DNA of 64,000 nt from Roseibium polysiphoniae. Its GTDB lineage: Bacteria > Pseudomonadota > Alphaproteobacteria > Rhizobiales > Stappiaceae. Under the pieces are notes generated by a model, which was not told the DNA's origin, did no database searches, and saw nothing but the letters and a program-made list of their open reading frames with translations. The number at the start of each line of letters is the position of its first letter. Positions within the stretch are counted from its first letter, which is position 1. Positions 37,539 through 47,498 of this stretch are shown one piece after another. The stretch spans positions 124,001 to 188,000 of the forward strand of contig NZ_JACYXJ010000007.1 of assembly GCF_014842925.1 (NCBI RefSeq). Reading direction: 5' to 3'. Both the position numbers and the translations under genes were made by a program.

Positions 37539-39340
37539 GACTGCTTCGCGTCGATCAATCGGACGGGAACAAGTCCGCGTACGGAATTTCCAACATAGAT
37601 TTCGTCGGCGCACTGGAGATCTTCGAGGGCCAGGTCGGCTTCCGCAGCCAAGCCGCGTTCAAGCAAGCCCGCGCGCAGCGTTCCAGGCAAAAGGCCATGC
37701 TCGATTGCCGGCGTGAGCAGCTTGCCATCTCTCTTCAAGAAAAGATTGGTGAAACTGCCCTCTGTAAAAAAGCCGTTTTCATTCAGGAACAAAACTTCCT
37801 GACAGCCTGTCTCGTCGGCATATGCAGTGCGGGTCTCATCATAGAAGCTACGGTTTGTGGTCTTATGATAGAGGAATGCATCCGATGAGTGGCAAGCTTC
37901 AGAGGCCACCGCGACGTCCCACACCTCGTCTCTGGTGACGGCAACAAGGGGTGTGTGCGAGATCGTTATCTCACCCAGTTCAGATAACTGTATTTTCAGC
38001 CGCGTTGGGCCGATAAGATCCGCAGCCATATCTTGCAATGCGTCCCTGACAGCCCCCTCGTCGTACTGAAAGCCGAAGTAGGTCGAGGAGTTGGACAGAC
38101 GCGCCAGATGTCGTTCAAGCAGCAGAAAACCGTCCGCAGGCTTAAAAGCTATGGTCTCAAAGAGATGGAATGACGACGTCTCGCTTGAAAGGAATTTCAA
38201 CTTCAGCTGGCACTCGTCGTACTCTGGCGTAGCTCCGGAATCGAAAACAACACCTGAACCGGTGCCAACCTCCCCCTGCCCGTTCGATTTCAGAACCAAC
38301 GTTCTGATGGCGACATTGAAATTGAAGTCACCGCTTGGTTCGATAAAGCCTATGGAGCCGGTGTAGACGCCTCTAGGTGAGCTTTCGAGCCGATCGGCAA
38401 TCATCATCGCGCTGAGTTTTGGCGCGCCGGTAATCGAGCCGCAGGGAAAGAGCCTTTCGATGATTTTGGAGAACCGCACATCCTTCCCAACCCTTGCCTC
38501 AACAGTCGACGTCATCTGATGAAGGCTCTTGTAGCGCTCGACCTCACAGAGTGCTGTCACCTTGACTGAGCCGGGCTCCGCGATGCGCGACAGGTCATTG
38601 CGCATGAGATCGACGATCATCGTGTTCTCAGCGCGCTGCTTCGGGTCCGCCGAGAGTTGACGGGAAATGCGCTCATCCTCCCGGGTGGTCCGCCCTCGGG
38701 GCGCGGTCCCCTTCATCGGCCGGGTGCGCAAGCAATCACCTTGCCGTTCCAAAAACAGTTCAGGCGACAGGGAGAGGACCGTTCTGTCTTCCAATTGCAG
38801 ATAGGCAGCGTGCGCCACGGGTTGTTTGCGCAGCAGATCGAGCAGCAAGGCTTCCGGAGGTCCTTTGTGCTCGAACCGCGCCCGTAACGTCAGATTGACC
38901 TGATAGATATCGCCTTGAGCGAGGTGTTCTTGAACCTCATGGAAAGCCGCACCGTATTCGTCTGCCGACCAGTCGAACTCGGGCGTCCCCAGGGACGCGG
39001 TCTCCCCGCCAGCCGTGCGTGCGAGCAGGTCGCGGCATGCTTCAAGATCGAGAATCTGCGGCGCCTCGCGGTAGATACCGAACCAGGCCAGCAGCTCTCC
39101 TGTGTCCTTAAGGGACCCTCTTAGCTTCTCTTCAAAGGCATATCCGAGTTCATAGCCAAGAAAGCCGGCGACGTGAAAGCCGCTGGCCACTGCCTCGTCC
39201 ACGGCGTTCAGTGTGGTGGCGACGTCGTCGAGCGCCCGACAGGTCAGAACCTGCTGTGGCTGTGAGAAAAGACGCCCGCGCTTTTCCCGAAGGCAATCGA
39301 GGAGAAGGACAGAACCATTTTCAAGAACGCGGGATGCCAT
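37535..39340 (-). CDS. pabB: Aminodeoxychorismate synthase I fused to aminodeoxychorismate lyase
   Basis: A 601-residue bifunctional protein for p-aminobenzoate, the folate precursor. Residues about 1-375 are the chorismate-binding PabB domain, with MKGTAPRG and PCGSITGAPK motifs. Residues about 390-601 are a PLP fold-type IV lyase (PabC). The PLP lysine is probably in YHKTTNRSF, and the domain ends with NENGFFTEGSFTNLF and GLLPGTLRAGLLE. The fusion is known in several bacteria. It needs a separate PabA glutaminase, not seen in this window. Confidence 0.9.
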   Translation of the reverse strand: MASRVLENGSVLLLDCLREKRGRLFSQPQQVLTCRALDDVATTLNAVDEAVASGFHVAGFLGYELGYAFEEKLRGSLKDTGELLAWFGIYREAPQILDLEACRDLLARTAGGETASLGTPEFDWSADEYGAAFHEVQEHLAQGDIYQVNLTLRARFEHKGPPEALLLDLLRKQPVAHAAYLQLEDRTVLSLSPELFLERQGDCLRTRPMKGTAPRGRTTREDERISRQLSADPKQRAENTMIVDLMRNDLSRIAEPGSVKVTALCEVERYKSLHQMTSTVEARVGKDVRFSKIIERLFPCGSITGAPKLSAMMIADRLESSPRGVYTGSIGFIEPSGDFNFNVAIRTLVLKSNGQGEVGTGSGVVFDSGATPEYDECQLKLKFLSSETSSFHLFETIAFKPADGFLLLERHLARLSNSSTYFGFQYDEGAVRDALQDMAADLIGPTRLKIQLSELGEITISHTPLVAVTRDEVWDVAVASEACHSSDAFLYHKTTNRSFYDETRTAYADETGCQEVLFLNENGFFTEGSFTNLFLKRDGKLLTPAIEHGLLPGTLRAGLLERGLAAEADLALEDLQCADEIYVGNSVRGLVPVRLIDAKQS

Positions 39341-39459
39341 GAAGATTTCTGAAACTGCCAGCTTGGTGCCCGATCCTCACCCATGAGTCTCTGTCGGCTG
39401 TTCTGCCTTGGCTCTTGGCACTCCAGACCGCAGGGGTCAAGCGCGGCGGCTCATGCGCA

Positions 39460-39494
39460 AAAGGAAACGGCCGCCCCGTTGCCAGGGCGGCCGT
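39460..39494 (-). terminator. Intrinsic terminator after the third chemoreceptor
   Basis: ACGGCCGCCC, eight-base loop, GGGCGGCCGT. On the minus strand it is followed by TTTCCTTTTG. It lies 26 bases beyond the chemoreceptor stop. Confidence 0.75.
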
Positions 39495-39519
39495 GTCACA
39501 GATCCAGTTGCCGAAAATC

Positions 39520-41007
39520 TTAGGCAGCAACATCCTTGAGGAAGGCATCGACCGAAGCGCGCATCAGCTCTGCTTCGCGCTCCAGCTCTTCAGCAGACTG
39601 AGCAACGGTAGAAGCCGACGCCGTCGTGCGCTCGGCCGCTTCGCTCAGGCCGCCAATGTTGGTCGCGACCAGCCCCGTGCCATTTGCCGCTTCCGCGACG
39701 TTGCGAGAGATCTCGTCGGTTGCAGAGCCTTGCTCCTCGACGGCTGCAGCAATGGCAGAGGTGTAGTTGTTGACTTCATCCATTGTCGCAGCGATCGCGC
39801 CGATGGCCTCAACCGCGTCCTTGGTTTCGTTCTGGATCGCCGAAATCTGAGCGCCGATCTCTTCCGTCGCCTTGGACGTCTGATTGGCGAGTTCCTTGAC
39901 TTCAGCGGCGACGACGGCGAAGCCCTTGCCAGCCTCACCTGCGCGTGCAGCCTCAATGGTGGCGTTGAGCGCCAGAAGGTTGGTCTGCTCGGCAATCGCC
40001 TGAATGAGGGTCACAACCTCACCAATGCGATTTGCCGCCTCTGCAAGACCTGCCACTTTCTGATTACTCGTCTGCGCGCCTTCCGTTGCCTGGGCAACGA
40101 TGCCGGTGGTCTGCTCAACCTGGCGGGAGATCTCTCCGATTGAGGACGACAGCTCTTCCGCCGCAGAAGCAACGGTCTGCACGTTTGAAGACGCAGTATC
40201 AGATGCATCCGCCGCGACTGCCGCACGGCTGGATGTGTCTTCGGCGACCGAACCAAGGTCCTGGGACGCGCTGCGCATGGCGCGAACCTGTTCCGTAACG
40301 GCAGACAGCTTGATTTCAATTTCCTGCCGGAACTCTGAAATCCGCTCGCCTACTCGACCCTGGCGCTCGCGTTCTTCGTTCATGCGGGCATCTTCCGCCT
40401 TCTGCATGGAAGAAGCCTGAATTTGCGCCGCTTCAGCATCGCTGCGCGCCTTGTCGGACAGGAAGAATGCTTTCTCAAGCTGAGCTACCGTCCACCAGAG
40501 AACGGCGACCTCAGCTACGACAATGACCGCGTGAAAGACAACGCGTGCGAAGTCGGCACCATTGGGGAACACAGCCCAGGGAAGTGCGAAATTCAAAACG
40601 AGGTGGTGAACGGCCACGACGCCCGCGTAGGCAACCAGGGCACGCCAGTCTACCCATCCAGCCAATATCGCCAACATGGCGAAGAAGTACATATGTGCGT
40701 CGAGCTGATAGGACGTAGTCGGGTCGGCACTGGCCATGCCGGCGACAAAAAGGGCGACAAGTGCAGCGAGTGAAATAGACGTTGCAATTCTTGTCTCGGC
40801 GCCGTTCTTAAATTTCAGCCATGTTGCGGTGGCCCCCGCTCCAAGCAACAACGCGGCCCCTGAAATCACGACCAGCGGCGCTGTGCCATTCCATGCCGTA
40901 GCGACCATTACCAGAATGACATTCGCCCAGATGAAAAAAATGATGTACTTCGCGAATGAAGTACGAAGGGCATCCAGACCCGAACTCTGCGTCACATTCT
41001 CACTCAT
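39520..41007 (-). CDS. Methyl-accepting chemotaxis protein with polytopic membrane sensor
   Basis: A 495-residue chemoreceptor. The N-terminal 195 residues contain about six transmembrane helices with very short loops instead of a periplasmic ligand domain. His and Trp residues lie at the helix ends ([12 protein letters not shown], then AVHHLVLNF). No clear HAMP domain is seen; a coiled coil leads into the signalling domain, whose tip is near residue 337. Such receptors may sense something in or at the membrane. Its start overlaps the stop of a small exported protein gene (ATGA), so the two are translationally coupled. Confidence 0.92.
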   Translation of the reverse strand: MSENVTQSSGLDALRTSFAKYIIFFIWANVILVMVATAWNGTAPLVVISGAALLLGAGATATWLKFKNGAETRIATSISLAALVALFVAGMASADPTTSYQLDAHMYFFAMLAILAGWVDWRALVAYAGVVAVHHLVLNFALPWAVFPNGADFARVVFHAVIVVAEVAVLWWTVAQLEKAFFLSDKARSDAEAAQIQASSMQKAEDARMNEERERQGRVGERISEFRQEIEIKLSAVTEQVRAMRSASQDLGSVAEDTSSRAAVAADASDTASSNVQTVASAAEELSSSIGEISRQVEQTTGIVAQATEGAQTSNQKVAGLAEAANRIGEVVTLIQAIAEQTNLLALNATIEAARAGEAGKGFAVVAAEVKELANQTSKATEEIGAQISAIQNETKDAVEAIGAIAATMDEVNNYTSAIAAAVEEQGSATDEISRNVAEAANGTGLVATNIGGLSEAAERTTASASTVAQSAEELEREAELMRASVDAFLKDVAA

Positions 41008-41318
41008 ATTTCACTCTCCCCAGCCCATCTCGTCAGTCCGGCACAGGCTTGCGCGACAATCGATGACGCCACAAAAACTGCTCCAGAAGAATACAGCCGG
41101 CCCACCAGACCCTCATCCTCCGCTACCGAGACAGCAATCCACCCAGAGGAATCGGTCGAAACGATCCTGCCGCCGGCGCGTGCAACAATATCAGGCGCTG
41201 TGTTGCTCCAAGGGCTAGCAAACACTGCAATTTTTCCGGAATCTCCGGGTTGCAGTGATGCCAGCAACATCAAGCTACAAGCGGCCAAAAAGTAAATCGC
41301 AACAAATCGCTTGGACAT
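41004..41318 (-). CDS. Small exported protein coupled to a chemoreceptor
   Basis: A 104-residue protein I do not recognise. Residues 1-24 are a signal peptide or membrane anchor. The rest is a compact domain ([52 protein letters not shown]). It has one Cys in the mature part. The stop overlaps the chemoreceptor start by four bases. A role as a periplasmic partner or maturation factor of the receptor is inference from this coupling only. Confidence 0.65.
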   Translation of the reverse strand: MSKRFVAIYFLAACSLMLLASLQPGDSGKIAVFASPWSNTAPDIVARAGGRIVSTDSSGWIAVSVAEDEGLVGRLYSSGAVFVASSIVAQACAGLTRWAGESEI

Positions 41319-41623
41319 TTTCTGCAGCCGCTCGCCAAATTTCTGACCGAGATTTCAACTCTCTCGATGGCGCGACATTGACAGATATACCTTTAATTTT
41401 TTCTAACGTTATCTTTCGCTTTTCAACTCAGAAGCGAAAAAACCGCCTCGCTAGAACTTCAATTTTTAATTGCATTCAATCCAACACGCCTTACCGAGGA
41501 GGCTGCTGCGGCACATCAAAAAGCTTGCTCCAACAAGGATCAAGCCAGGATAATTCTATTGATTATGAATAATCCGCTGACTTTCCATTGTCACAATTAC
41601 TGATTGCGCACCAAATGGGCCGA
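41319..41623. other. AT-rich intergenic region
   Basis: Clearly more AT-rich than its neighbours. It holds an 8-bp inverted repeat (TTTCGCTT...AAGCGAAA, 41414-41439) without a usable T-run. The promoter of the small exported protein and chemoreceptor pair should be here. No gene is seen. Confidence 0.4.
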
Positions 41624-42271
41624 TTAGCCAACGCAGGAGACGCCTGTCCCCTTCAGTCCGCAGTACCCTGAGGGGTTCTTTGCCAAATACTGCTGGTGAT
41701 AGTCTTCCGCATAGTAAAACGCGTCAAGCATCGAAACTTCCGTAGTGATAGCAGCAGCGCGCCCTGCATCCTTCAAAGCCTGCTGAAAGGAAGCACGCGA
41801 GTGTTCGGCCACGCTCAGATCATCGGCGGCCGAAACATAAATCGCCGAGCGGTACTGCGTTCCCGTGTCATTGCCCTGACGCATGCCCTGTGTCGGGTCG
41901 TGATTTTCCCAAAAGACTTTGAGCAGGGCATTGAGCGTGACTTTACTTGGGTCATAGACAACCAGAACGACTTCCGTGTGGCCGGTTCGGCCCGTGCAGG
42001 TCTCGTTGTAGGTCGGATTGGGCGTATGGCCGCCTGCATATCCAACAGCGCTCACCCATACGCCATCTGTCTCCCAAAACAGGCGCTCTGCGCCCCAAAA
42101 ACATCCCATCCCGAGAACGACCGTCTTGTAACCCTCCGGAAATGGCCCGGTCAGGGATCTTCCAGAGACGAAGTGCGCGTTTTCCGGAACGATCGGTTCA
42201 TCCCGCCCCGGCAATGCCTCCTCGGCACTTGGCAACGCAAATTTTTTGGTCAGCATCGTCATGAAAGACAT
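41624..42271 (-). CDS. msrA: Peptide methionine (S)-S-oxide reductase
   Basis: A 215-residue repair enzyme that reduces methionine-S-sulfoxide. The catalytic Cys is in [13 protein letters not shown] near residue 53. The family motif [21 protein letters not shown] follows closely, shown here in part ([12 protein letters not shown]). Resolving cysteines lie at the C terminus ([12 protein letters not shown]). AAGGAG precedes the start. It is probably cytoplasmic; no signal peptide. Confidence 0.95.
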   Translation of the reverse strand: MSFMTMLTKKFALPSAEEALPGRDEPIVPENAHFVSGRSLTGPFPEGYKTVVLGMGCFWGAERLFWETDGVWVSAVGYAGGHTPNPTYNETCTGRTGHTEVVLVVYDPSKVTLNALLKVFWENHDPTQGMRQGNDTGTQYRSAIYVSAADDLSVAEHSRASFQQALKDAGRAAAITTEVSMLDAFYYAEDYHQQYLAKNPSGYCGLKGTGVSCVG

Positions 42272-42546
42272 GGGTGGCTCCTTCTGGCGCGAACCAATGA
42301 TTGTTCAGCGCGTCGCGACTCTGCCCTAAAGATGGCATTCCCACCGCGCTTGGCAAGGCTAGTCTGGTGACGAATGTACATACACACAGAGCCCTATTGG
42401 GCTTGGAAATGGCGCCTGTGCGCAAGCACGGAGAACACGACCCTGCCTCTCGGCGACGCTGAGACGTCGGCAAATATCAAGTCGCCGCCGCTCACCGTTG
42501 ACCTGTGCAGCCTGCATCAGCCCAGACGCATCGAAGGATTTGATCC

Positions 42547-42876
42547 CTAGAACGCAATCGCAGTCGTATCTCGTGATCTCGTGCGCCCGATCCAGAGGCA
42601 AAGGATACCCAAGATCGAACAGCCGACCCAGACCGGCCAACTCAGGATCGTTTTCAGGACCGGATCCCAAAGAAACGGAGCACCGCTTGCCTCAAGACCA
42701 GCGCGAACCTCTGCGAGGCTGTCGGCTGAAAGGCTCGCCCAGAAATCAAACGATGACAGTAAGATCACCTCAGATTGGGCGATCGTGCGACTGCCATCCG
42801 AAATCATCGCCACGAGGGCTGCCGCCAACAGAAACGAGCCGAGGACTCTCAGCAAGAAACGCAAAACTATAAACAT
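42547..42876 (-). CDS. Small two-TM membrane protein of unknown function
   Basis: A 109-residue protein with one hydrophobic segment at about 8-27 and another at about 79-97. Between them is a short soluble part (DGSRTIAQSEVILLSSFDFW). The ending is arginine-rich, which fits an N-in or cytoplasmic tail. This layout recurs in alphaproteobacterial hypothetical proteins, with no known function. The gap to msrA (42272-42546) shows no gene. Confidence 0.65.
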   Translation of the reverse strand: MFIVLRFLLRVLGSFLLAAALVAMISDGSRTIAQSEVILLSSFDFWASLSADSLAEVRAGLEASGAPFLWDPVLKTILSWPVWVGCSILGILCLWIGRTRSRDTTAIAF

Positions 42877-42901
42877 TACACAAAGTCCACTTCTCTCCCA
42901 T

Positions 42902-42929
42902 AAGCCCGTTTGGGCTTTTATTTTTTAAT
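42902..42929 (+). terminator. Intrinsic terminator without an obvious upstream gene
   Basis: AAGCCC-GTTT-GGGCTT followed by TTATTTTTTAA on the plus strand. The nearest upstream genes run on the minus strand, and on that strand the hairpin lacks a T-run. It may end a small or antisense RNA. Confidence 0.55.
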
Positions 42930-43204
42930 CTTTCCCGTCTCGAAAACCGCCAACCCGCTCTATCGGTGCCATCGAAGGCTCAGGCTTCAGTGCATAAAAA
43001 AATTAATTCAAAAGCATTCTATCCCAGCTTTCTGCCGAGACGCAATTTTCAATGTATGCACTCTTTCGTGATGCTGTTCTGTGATGCGCAACACAGACAA
43101 TCCACAGGCTGAGGGACGTTCGGAAAAAACTGCCATTGCTGCTTGCGCTTCCGTTTTTCGTCAGTATATTGCGCGACTTGCAGGCGGGCGTTCCCGCTGC
43201 AAAT

Positions 43205-43294
43205 GGACAGGTGGCCGAGTGGCTTAAGGCGCACGCTTGGAAAGCGTGTGAGCGTGCAAGCGTTCCGAGGGTTCGAATCCCTCTCTGTCCGCCA
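43205..43294 (+). tRNA. tRNA-Ser (anticodon GGA)
   Basis: A 90-base class II tRNA. The acceptor stem GGACAGG pairs with TCTGTCC (one G-T). The anticodon loop in CGCTTGGAAAGCG gives GGA, reading UCC and UCU. A long variable arm (GTGAGCGTGCAAGCGTTCC region) is typical of tRNA-Ser. GGTTCGAATCC is the T-arm, and the encoded 3' end is GCCA. Confidence 0.95.
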
Positions 43295-43489
43295 TTTTAT
43301 TTGCGCTTCGCCGCCAGGCGATTCAAAGCGCAACAATTTCCGGTTTGGGCTTTACCTGCTCTCCCCCAACATTTTTGTGCAAGTTTCTGAACAAACACGG
43401 GAAATCCCTTAGGGTCTCCTGCGTATTGTCAAAATCGACAGCAGACGAGACTATTCCCGCGCTTACATTGCAAATTTGCGGGAAATTCC

Positions 43490-44509
43490 ATGTCCAATGA
43501 AATGAAAGCAGCTGTCGTACGTGCCTTTGGCGCGCCACTCGATATCTCGTCGGTCAAACGGCCCGAAGCGAAACCGGGCAAGATCGTGGTGAAGATAGAA
43601 GCCTGCGGCGTCTGTCACACAGATCTTCACGCGGTCGAAGGCGATTGGCCAGTCAAGCCCGCACCACCTTTCATTCCGGGACACGAAGGTGTCGGTTTCG
43701 TTTGCGAAGTCGGCGCAGGCGTCACCACCGTGAAGGAAGGAGACCGCGTTGGCGTGCCGTGGCTCCACACGGCCTGTGGTCATTGCCGTCACTGCGTCGG
43801 CGGTTGGGAGACGCTTTGCCCCGACCAGCAAAACACCGGCTACAGCGTCAACGGCGGTTTCGCTGAATACGTTCTGGCCGATCCGGAGTATGTCGGACAC
43901 CTGCCCGATCGACTTGACTTCGCGCCTGCAGCGCCGATCCTCTGCGCCGGCGTTACCGTCTATAAAGGCTTGAAGGAGACCGATACGAAGCCGGGCGATA
44001 CGGTTGTCATTGTTGGCGTGGGCGGCCTTGGCCATCTTGCCGTGCAATACGCCAAGGCCATGGGACGGCATGTGGTCGCTGTCGACATCTCGGATAGCAA
44101 GCTTGCCCTAGCAAAAAAACTCGGCGCCGACACGGTGATCAATGCTGCGAACACTGACCCGGTCAAGGAGCTTCAGAGCGGCGGCGGGGCAGAGGGGGTT
44201 CTGGTCACCGCCGTTTCCAACAGCTCCTTCTCTCAAGGGGTCGGCATGCTTGGCCGCGGCGGCACGATGAGCTTGGTCGGTCTGCCGCCAGGTGACTTCC
44301 CCCTGCCGATCTTCGAGACCGTTCTGATGCGCAAGACCATTCGTGGCTCCATCGTCGGAACACGAAATGACCTTGTGGAGTCCCTGGAGTTTGCCGCAGA
44401 GGGCAAGGTAGCGTCCCACTACACCGAGGACTCGCTCGACAACATCAACGCGATTTTTGACAAGATGCGCGCTGGTGGCATCGATGGTCGTGTGGTGATG
44501 ACGCTTTAA
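43490..44509 (+). CDS. adhP: Zinc-dependent alcohol dehydrogenase
   Basis: A 339-residue medium-chain dehydrogenase that oxidises primary alcohols with NAD. Catalytic zinc ligands are in CGVCHTDLHAVEGDWP and GHEGVG. The structural zinc uses the four Cys in CGHCRHCVGGWETLC. The cofactor motif is GVGGLGHLAVQYAKAMG. Sequence style is that of AdhP/AdhA-type ethanol and propanol-preferring enzymes. It is monocistronic and ends at a shared terminator. Confidence 0.9.
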   Translation: MSNEMKAAVVRAFGAPLDISSVKRPEAKPGKIVVKIEACGVCHTDLHAVEGDWPVKPAPPFIPGHEGVGFVCEVGAGVTTVKEGDRVGVPWLHTACGHCRHCVGGWETLCPDQQNTGYSVNGGFAEYVLADPEYVGHLPDRLDFAPAAPILCAGVTVYKGLKETDTKPGDTVVIVGVGGLGHLAVQYAKAMGRHVVAVDISDSKLALAKKLGADTVINAANTDPVKELQSGGGAEGVLVTAVSNSSFSQGVGMLGRGGTMSLVGLPPGDFPLPIFETVLMRKTIRGSIVGTRNDLVESLEFAAEGKVASHYTEDSLDNINAIFDKMRAGGIDGRVVMTL

Positions 44510-44518
44510 AGTCAACTC

Positions 44519-44572
44519 AGGGAACGGCAGCCCTTTGGGGTGAGACCGCACTGGGCTGCCGTTCCCTATTTT
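44519..44572. terminator. Large convergent terminator hairpin
   Basis: A 15-bp perfect stem, AGGGAACGGCAGCCC / GGGCTGCCGTTCCCT, with a 19-base loop, followed by ATTTT on the plus strand. It sits directly after adhP and overlaps the stop codon of the converging XRE regulator gene. Confidence 0.8.
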
Positions 44573-45291
44573 GAAAGCGCAAGGTGACCTTTGCGCAGCA
44601 GTTGAAGTGTGGCTTGCATCATGCGCCCGCGCAAAGGCTCCGTTGCAGCCCACGTCCCGGCGCCCATGTTGGTCGCATTCAAACTGCGGTCGGGCGACGG
44701 CTCATCTTTGATGTCTTCACGTTCCTGGCGGCGTTGGAGCCATTCAGGTTGGAAAGACCGGTCATCCCGAGCACTGTGTCCCGCTGGTTCTTCAGGATAG
44801 GTCGGAACCTGGCCTGAACTTTCTGCGCCGGTTTCTTTGTCTTTTGGGGCACCTCTTCTGAAAGCCTCCCCGGTCGCCCCATTTGCACACTCGCCAAGTG
44901 CCCAAAGCTCATGAGGCCACGCAGGCTCAGTATCAGGCGTCAGGGCTTCCCCAGTTTGAAAGAGAACCGGCAGACGACTGACCTGCCAGTCGAAGATCTT
45001 CACTGGCAAACAGGCACGTTGCTCAACAACCTCTATCGGCGGGAGTGGCCCTTCCAGATGATCAAGCAGGCCCAGCGCCCACAAGACAGCTGTGAACGCT
45101 CCCAGGCCGACGTCCTGATCTCCGTTCTCGACCGCCCGAACGGTCTCCTCACGAAGGAAGAGGCATGCGGCGCAGGACGACTGGCTCAGGCCCATCTCCT
45201 GACGCGCAGCTGCAATATCGCGTCCCCATCCCTGCAAGAGCTCGTTGACAGCTCCCGCAGAAGACACAGGGGCACATGTGGTGTTGGCCAT
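44566..45291 (-). CDS. XRE-type helix-turn-helix regulator
   Basis: A 241-residue protein. Residues about 22-78 form an HTH (DIAAARQEMGLSQSSCAACLFLREETVRAVENG) of the XRE kind found in HipB-like regulators. The C-terminal 150 residues are Glu/Pro/Arg-rich, low in hydrophobic residues and probably disordered, with no recognised domain. No toxin-like (HipA) partner is next to it. Target genes are unknown; adhP converges on it. Confidence 0.7.
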   Translation of the reverse strand: MANTTCAPVSSAGAVNELLQGWGRDIAAARQEMGLSQSSCAACLFLREETVRAVENGDQDVGLGAFTAVLWALGLLDHLEGPLPPIEVVEQRACLPVKIFDWQVSRLPVLFQTGEALTPDTEPAWPHELWALGECANGATGEAFRRGAPKDKETGAESSGQVPTYPEEPAGHSARDDRSFQPEWLQRRQEREDIKDEPSPDRSLNATNMGAGTWAATEPLRGRMMQATLQLLRKGHLALSK

Positions 45292-45479
45292 GAGGTGTCA
45301 GTGTCCCGAATTTCCACACCAAACGCGTGGTAAGGCAAAACGCTAACACCAGCTTTTCAGCCGGAAAAACACCGGATGGGACTTATAAACATTTGCGGCA
45401 AGGTTCGGCTCTCAAAGCCCTGACAGAATCTGCAGCACTGCATTTTGCTTCAAGATTTGGCCGTTTCGTCAATCCGGTT

Positions 45480-45998
45480 TCAATCAATCAAGTTGATATC
45501 TGCCATCATATCAGCTGCGGTTTCCTGAAGTGCCTCGCCCAATTCCCCTGGCCCAAGGCCATCAGGAAGTCTCAAGTCAGCCGACGCCTTAAACAGCTTC
45601 TCACCTGACATGGAACCTTGCACGACTGCCGTCTCCAGATGCTCGATACTCACGTTGTGCTCGTTGAGAACCTTAGTGATCTGCCTGAGAATTCCCGGGT
45701 GGTCCTGTGACACCAGATCGAGGTGAGCCGCGTATCCGCTTGGCGCCTCTGCGCGCGCAGCATCAGAGCGCAGTGTGATCGCTATGCCATCAGTGAGCAG
45801 CGCGTCAAATCTCTCGTGCAGGTCCCCAAGAGAGTCAGGGTCAATATCAACGCTGACGATCCCGGCGAATTCACCGCCAAGCCGCGCCATCGAACTTTCG
45901 ACCCAGTTCCCGCCAGAAACCGCGATTGCTTCTGCCAAGCGATCTACAAGGCCGGGGCGGTCCTGCGCGATCACGGTAAAAACCAGATGGCTGGTCAC
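45480..45998 (-). CDS. ACT-domain protein, GcvR-like
   Basis: A 172-residue protein made of two ACT domains (residues about 4-75, FTVIAQDRPGLVDRLAEAI, and about 88-170, DLVSQDHPGILRQITKVL). This is the architecture of GcvR, which represses the glycine-cleavage genes in E. coli, but no gcv gene is nearby. The start is set to the GTG at 45998 because GAGGAG lies seven bases before it; a longer frame to 46031 would bury this site. It probably binds an amino acid. Confidence 0.8.
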   Translation of the reverse strand: MTSHLVFTVIAQDRPGLVDRLAEAIAVSGGNWVESSMARLGGEFAGIVSVDIDPDSLGDLHERFDALLTDGIAITLRSDAARAEAPSGYAAHLDLVSQDHPGILRQITKVLNEHNVSIEHLETAVVQGSMSGEKLFKASADLRLPDGLGPGELGEALQETAADMMADINLID

Positions 45999-46208
45999 AT
46001 TGAAACTCCTCGGTTCTTTCCTAAGGACCACAGTAGTTCAGGCTTGTGACAATCGGCAATCCAGATAAGCGCGCCTGTCGAAACCGCATTCCCCTGTCCG
46101 GGGGTTGCCTTGAGCCTCCCTGGCAGCTAAGAAGCCCGCCCTTCCCAGTGTCCGAAATTCTGCAGGGTCGGATGTGCCCCTCTGCAGGCAAAGCCTCAAG
46201 GTATTCCC

Positions 46209-47498
46209 ATGCCCAAAGCCTATGGTCTTGACTTTGGAACGTCCAATACCGTGCTCGCTGCCTGCGACAGTGGCGCAGGGGCCACGCAATTGACCTTCGG
46301 GACAGACACGGAGATCCGGTCTGGCATTGCGACACTCCTTAGCTTTCTGGACAGAAGTCCCGGTGGCTTGCCCCTTCCAGCTGTCGGCCCCTGGGCCATC
46401 CAGCAATTTCTGGAGTATATGGGCGATGTTCGTTTCATCCAGTCGCTGAAAACATTCGTTGCGAGCAAGCAGTTCAAGGGCACCGGCGTCTTCGGCAACC
46501 CGTATGATTTTGAAAGCCTCATGAGAACCTTCGTGCATGGGGCGTTCGCACATTTGAGTGCGCCAATGAATGCAGATGGTGCGCGCCTCGTCGTCGGCCG
46601 ACCTGTGATCTTTGCGGGAAACGCGCCCGACGAAGAACTCGCCATGGCGCGCTACCGAAAGGCGCTTGCCTCGTTTGGATTTGACGACATCCTGTTTGTC
46701 TTCGAGCCGGTTGCGGCCGCATTTTCTTTTGCCCAGCGCCTGGAGCAGGATGCACTGGTTCTCGTCGCCGACTTTGGCGGCGGCACAAGCGATTACTCGT
46801 TGATGCGGTTTTCGCGCAAAGGAGGTGTTTTGAAAGCGACGCCTCTTGGACGAGGCGGTGTCGGCGTCGCCGGTGACACATTTGACTACCGGATCATCGA
46901 CAATGTCATCCTGCCGGAGCTGGGCAAGGGCAGTCACTACAAGAGCATGGGCAAGGTCCTTGAGGTGCCGCCCAACTTGTTTTCCAATTTTGCCCGCTGG
47001 CACCTTCTCTCTGTCTTCAAGACCTCAGACGACTACAAGGAGATGAAGAAACTGCTGCGCTGGTGCGTCGAGCCGGACAAGATTGAGCTCTTCATTGATC
47101 TGGTAGATGAGGATCAGGGTTATCCTCTCTACAAGGCCGTTTCTGACGCCAAGGCGAAGCTCTCCAGCCAGGAGAGCGTGGAATTGCGCTTCGAGCCTCT
47201 GGGCAGGGATTTCGAAGTGACGGTAACACGATCTGAATTTGACAGCTGGATTGCCGAAGACCTTGGTCGCATGGACAAGGCTCTGGACCAAACACTGACC
47301 GCAGCCGGTGTCGCCGACGCAGACGTGGATCAGGTTTTCCTGACAGGTGGAACGTCGTTCGTTCCAGCGCTCAGATCCATGTTTCAAACAAGATTTGGGG
47401 CATCGAAACTGGCCAGTGGCGAAGAACTCTCCTCCATTGCCACCGGCCTTGCGCTTATCGGCGCCCGCGAAGACGCTGATGACTGGGCGCTCGCCTAG
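46209..47498 (+). CDS. Hsp70-family protein lacking substrate-binding domain (YegD-like)
   Basis: A 429-residue protein consisting of the actin/Hsp70 ATPase domain only. It has the phosphate-1 motif YGLDFGTSNTVLA, the phosphate-2 motif VLVADFGGGTSDYSLM, and the adenosine motif VFLTGGTSFVPAL. The C-terminal substrate-binding domain of DnaK is absent. E. coli YegD has a similar size and layout with undefined function. A 9-bp hairpin overlaps the stop codon (47483-47508). Confidence 0.88.
   Translation: MPKAYGLDFGTSNTVLAACDSGAGATQLTFGTDTEIRSGIATLLSFLDRSPGGLPLPAVGPWAIQQFLEYMGDVRFIQSLKTFVASKQFKGTGVFGNPYDFESLMRTFVHGAFAHLSAPMNADGARLVVGRPVIFAGNAPDEELAMARYRKALASFGFDDILFVFEPVAAAFSFAQRLEQDALVLVADFGGGTSDYSLMRFSRKGGVLKATPLGRGGVGVAGDTFDYRIIDNVILPELGKGSHYKSMGKVLEVPPNLFSNFARWHLLSVFKTSDDYKEMKKLLRWCVEPDKIELFIDLVDEDQGYPLYKAVSDAKAKLSSQESVELRFEPLGRDFEVTVTRSEFDSWIAEDLGRMDKALDQTLTAAGVADADVDQVFLTGGTSFVPALRSMFQTRFGASKLASGEELSSIATGLALIGAREDADDWALA

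Noticed and set aside
43205-43294. tRNA-Ser as a possible integration site for a mobile element.
   Set aside because: No integrase, no duplicated tRNA 3' end and no foreign-looking genes follow it.
44566-45291. XRE regulator considered as the antitoxin of a toxin-antitoxin pair.
   Set aside because: No toxin-sized gene is adjacent on the same strand.
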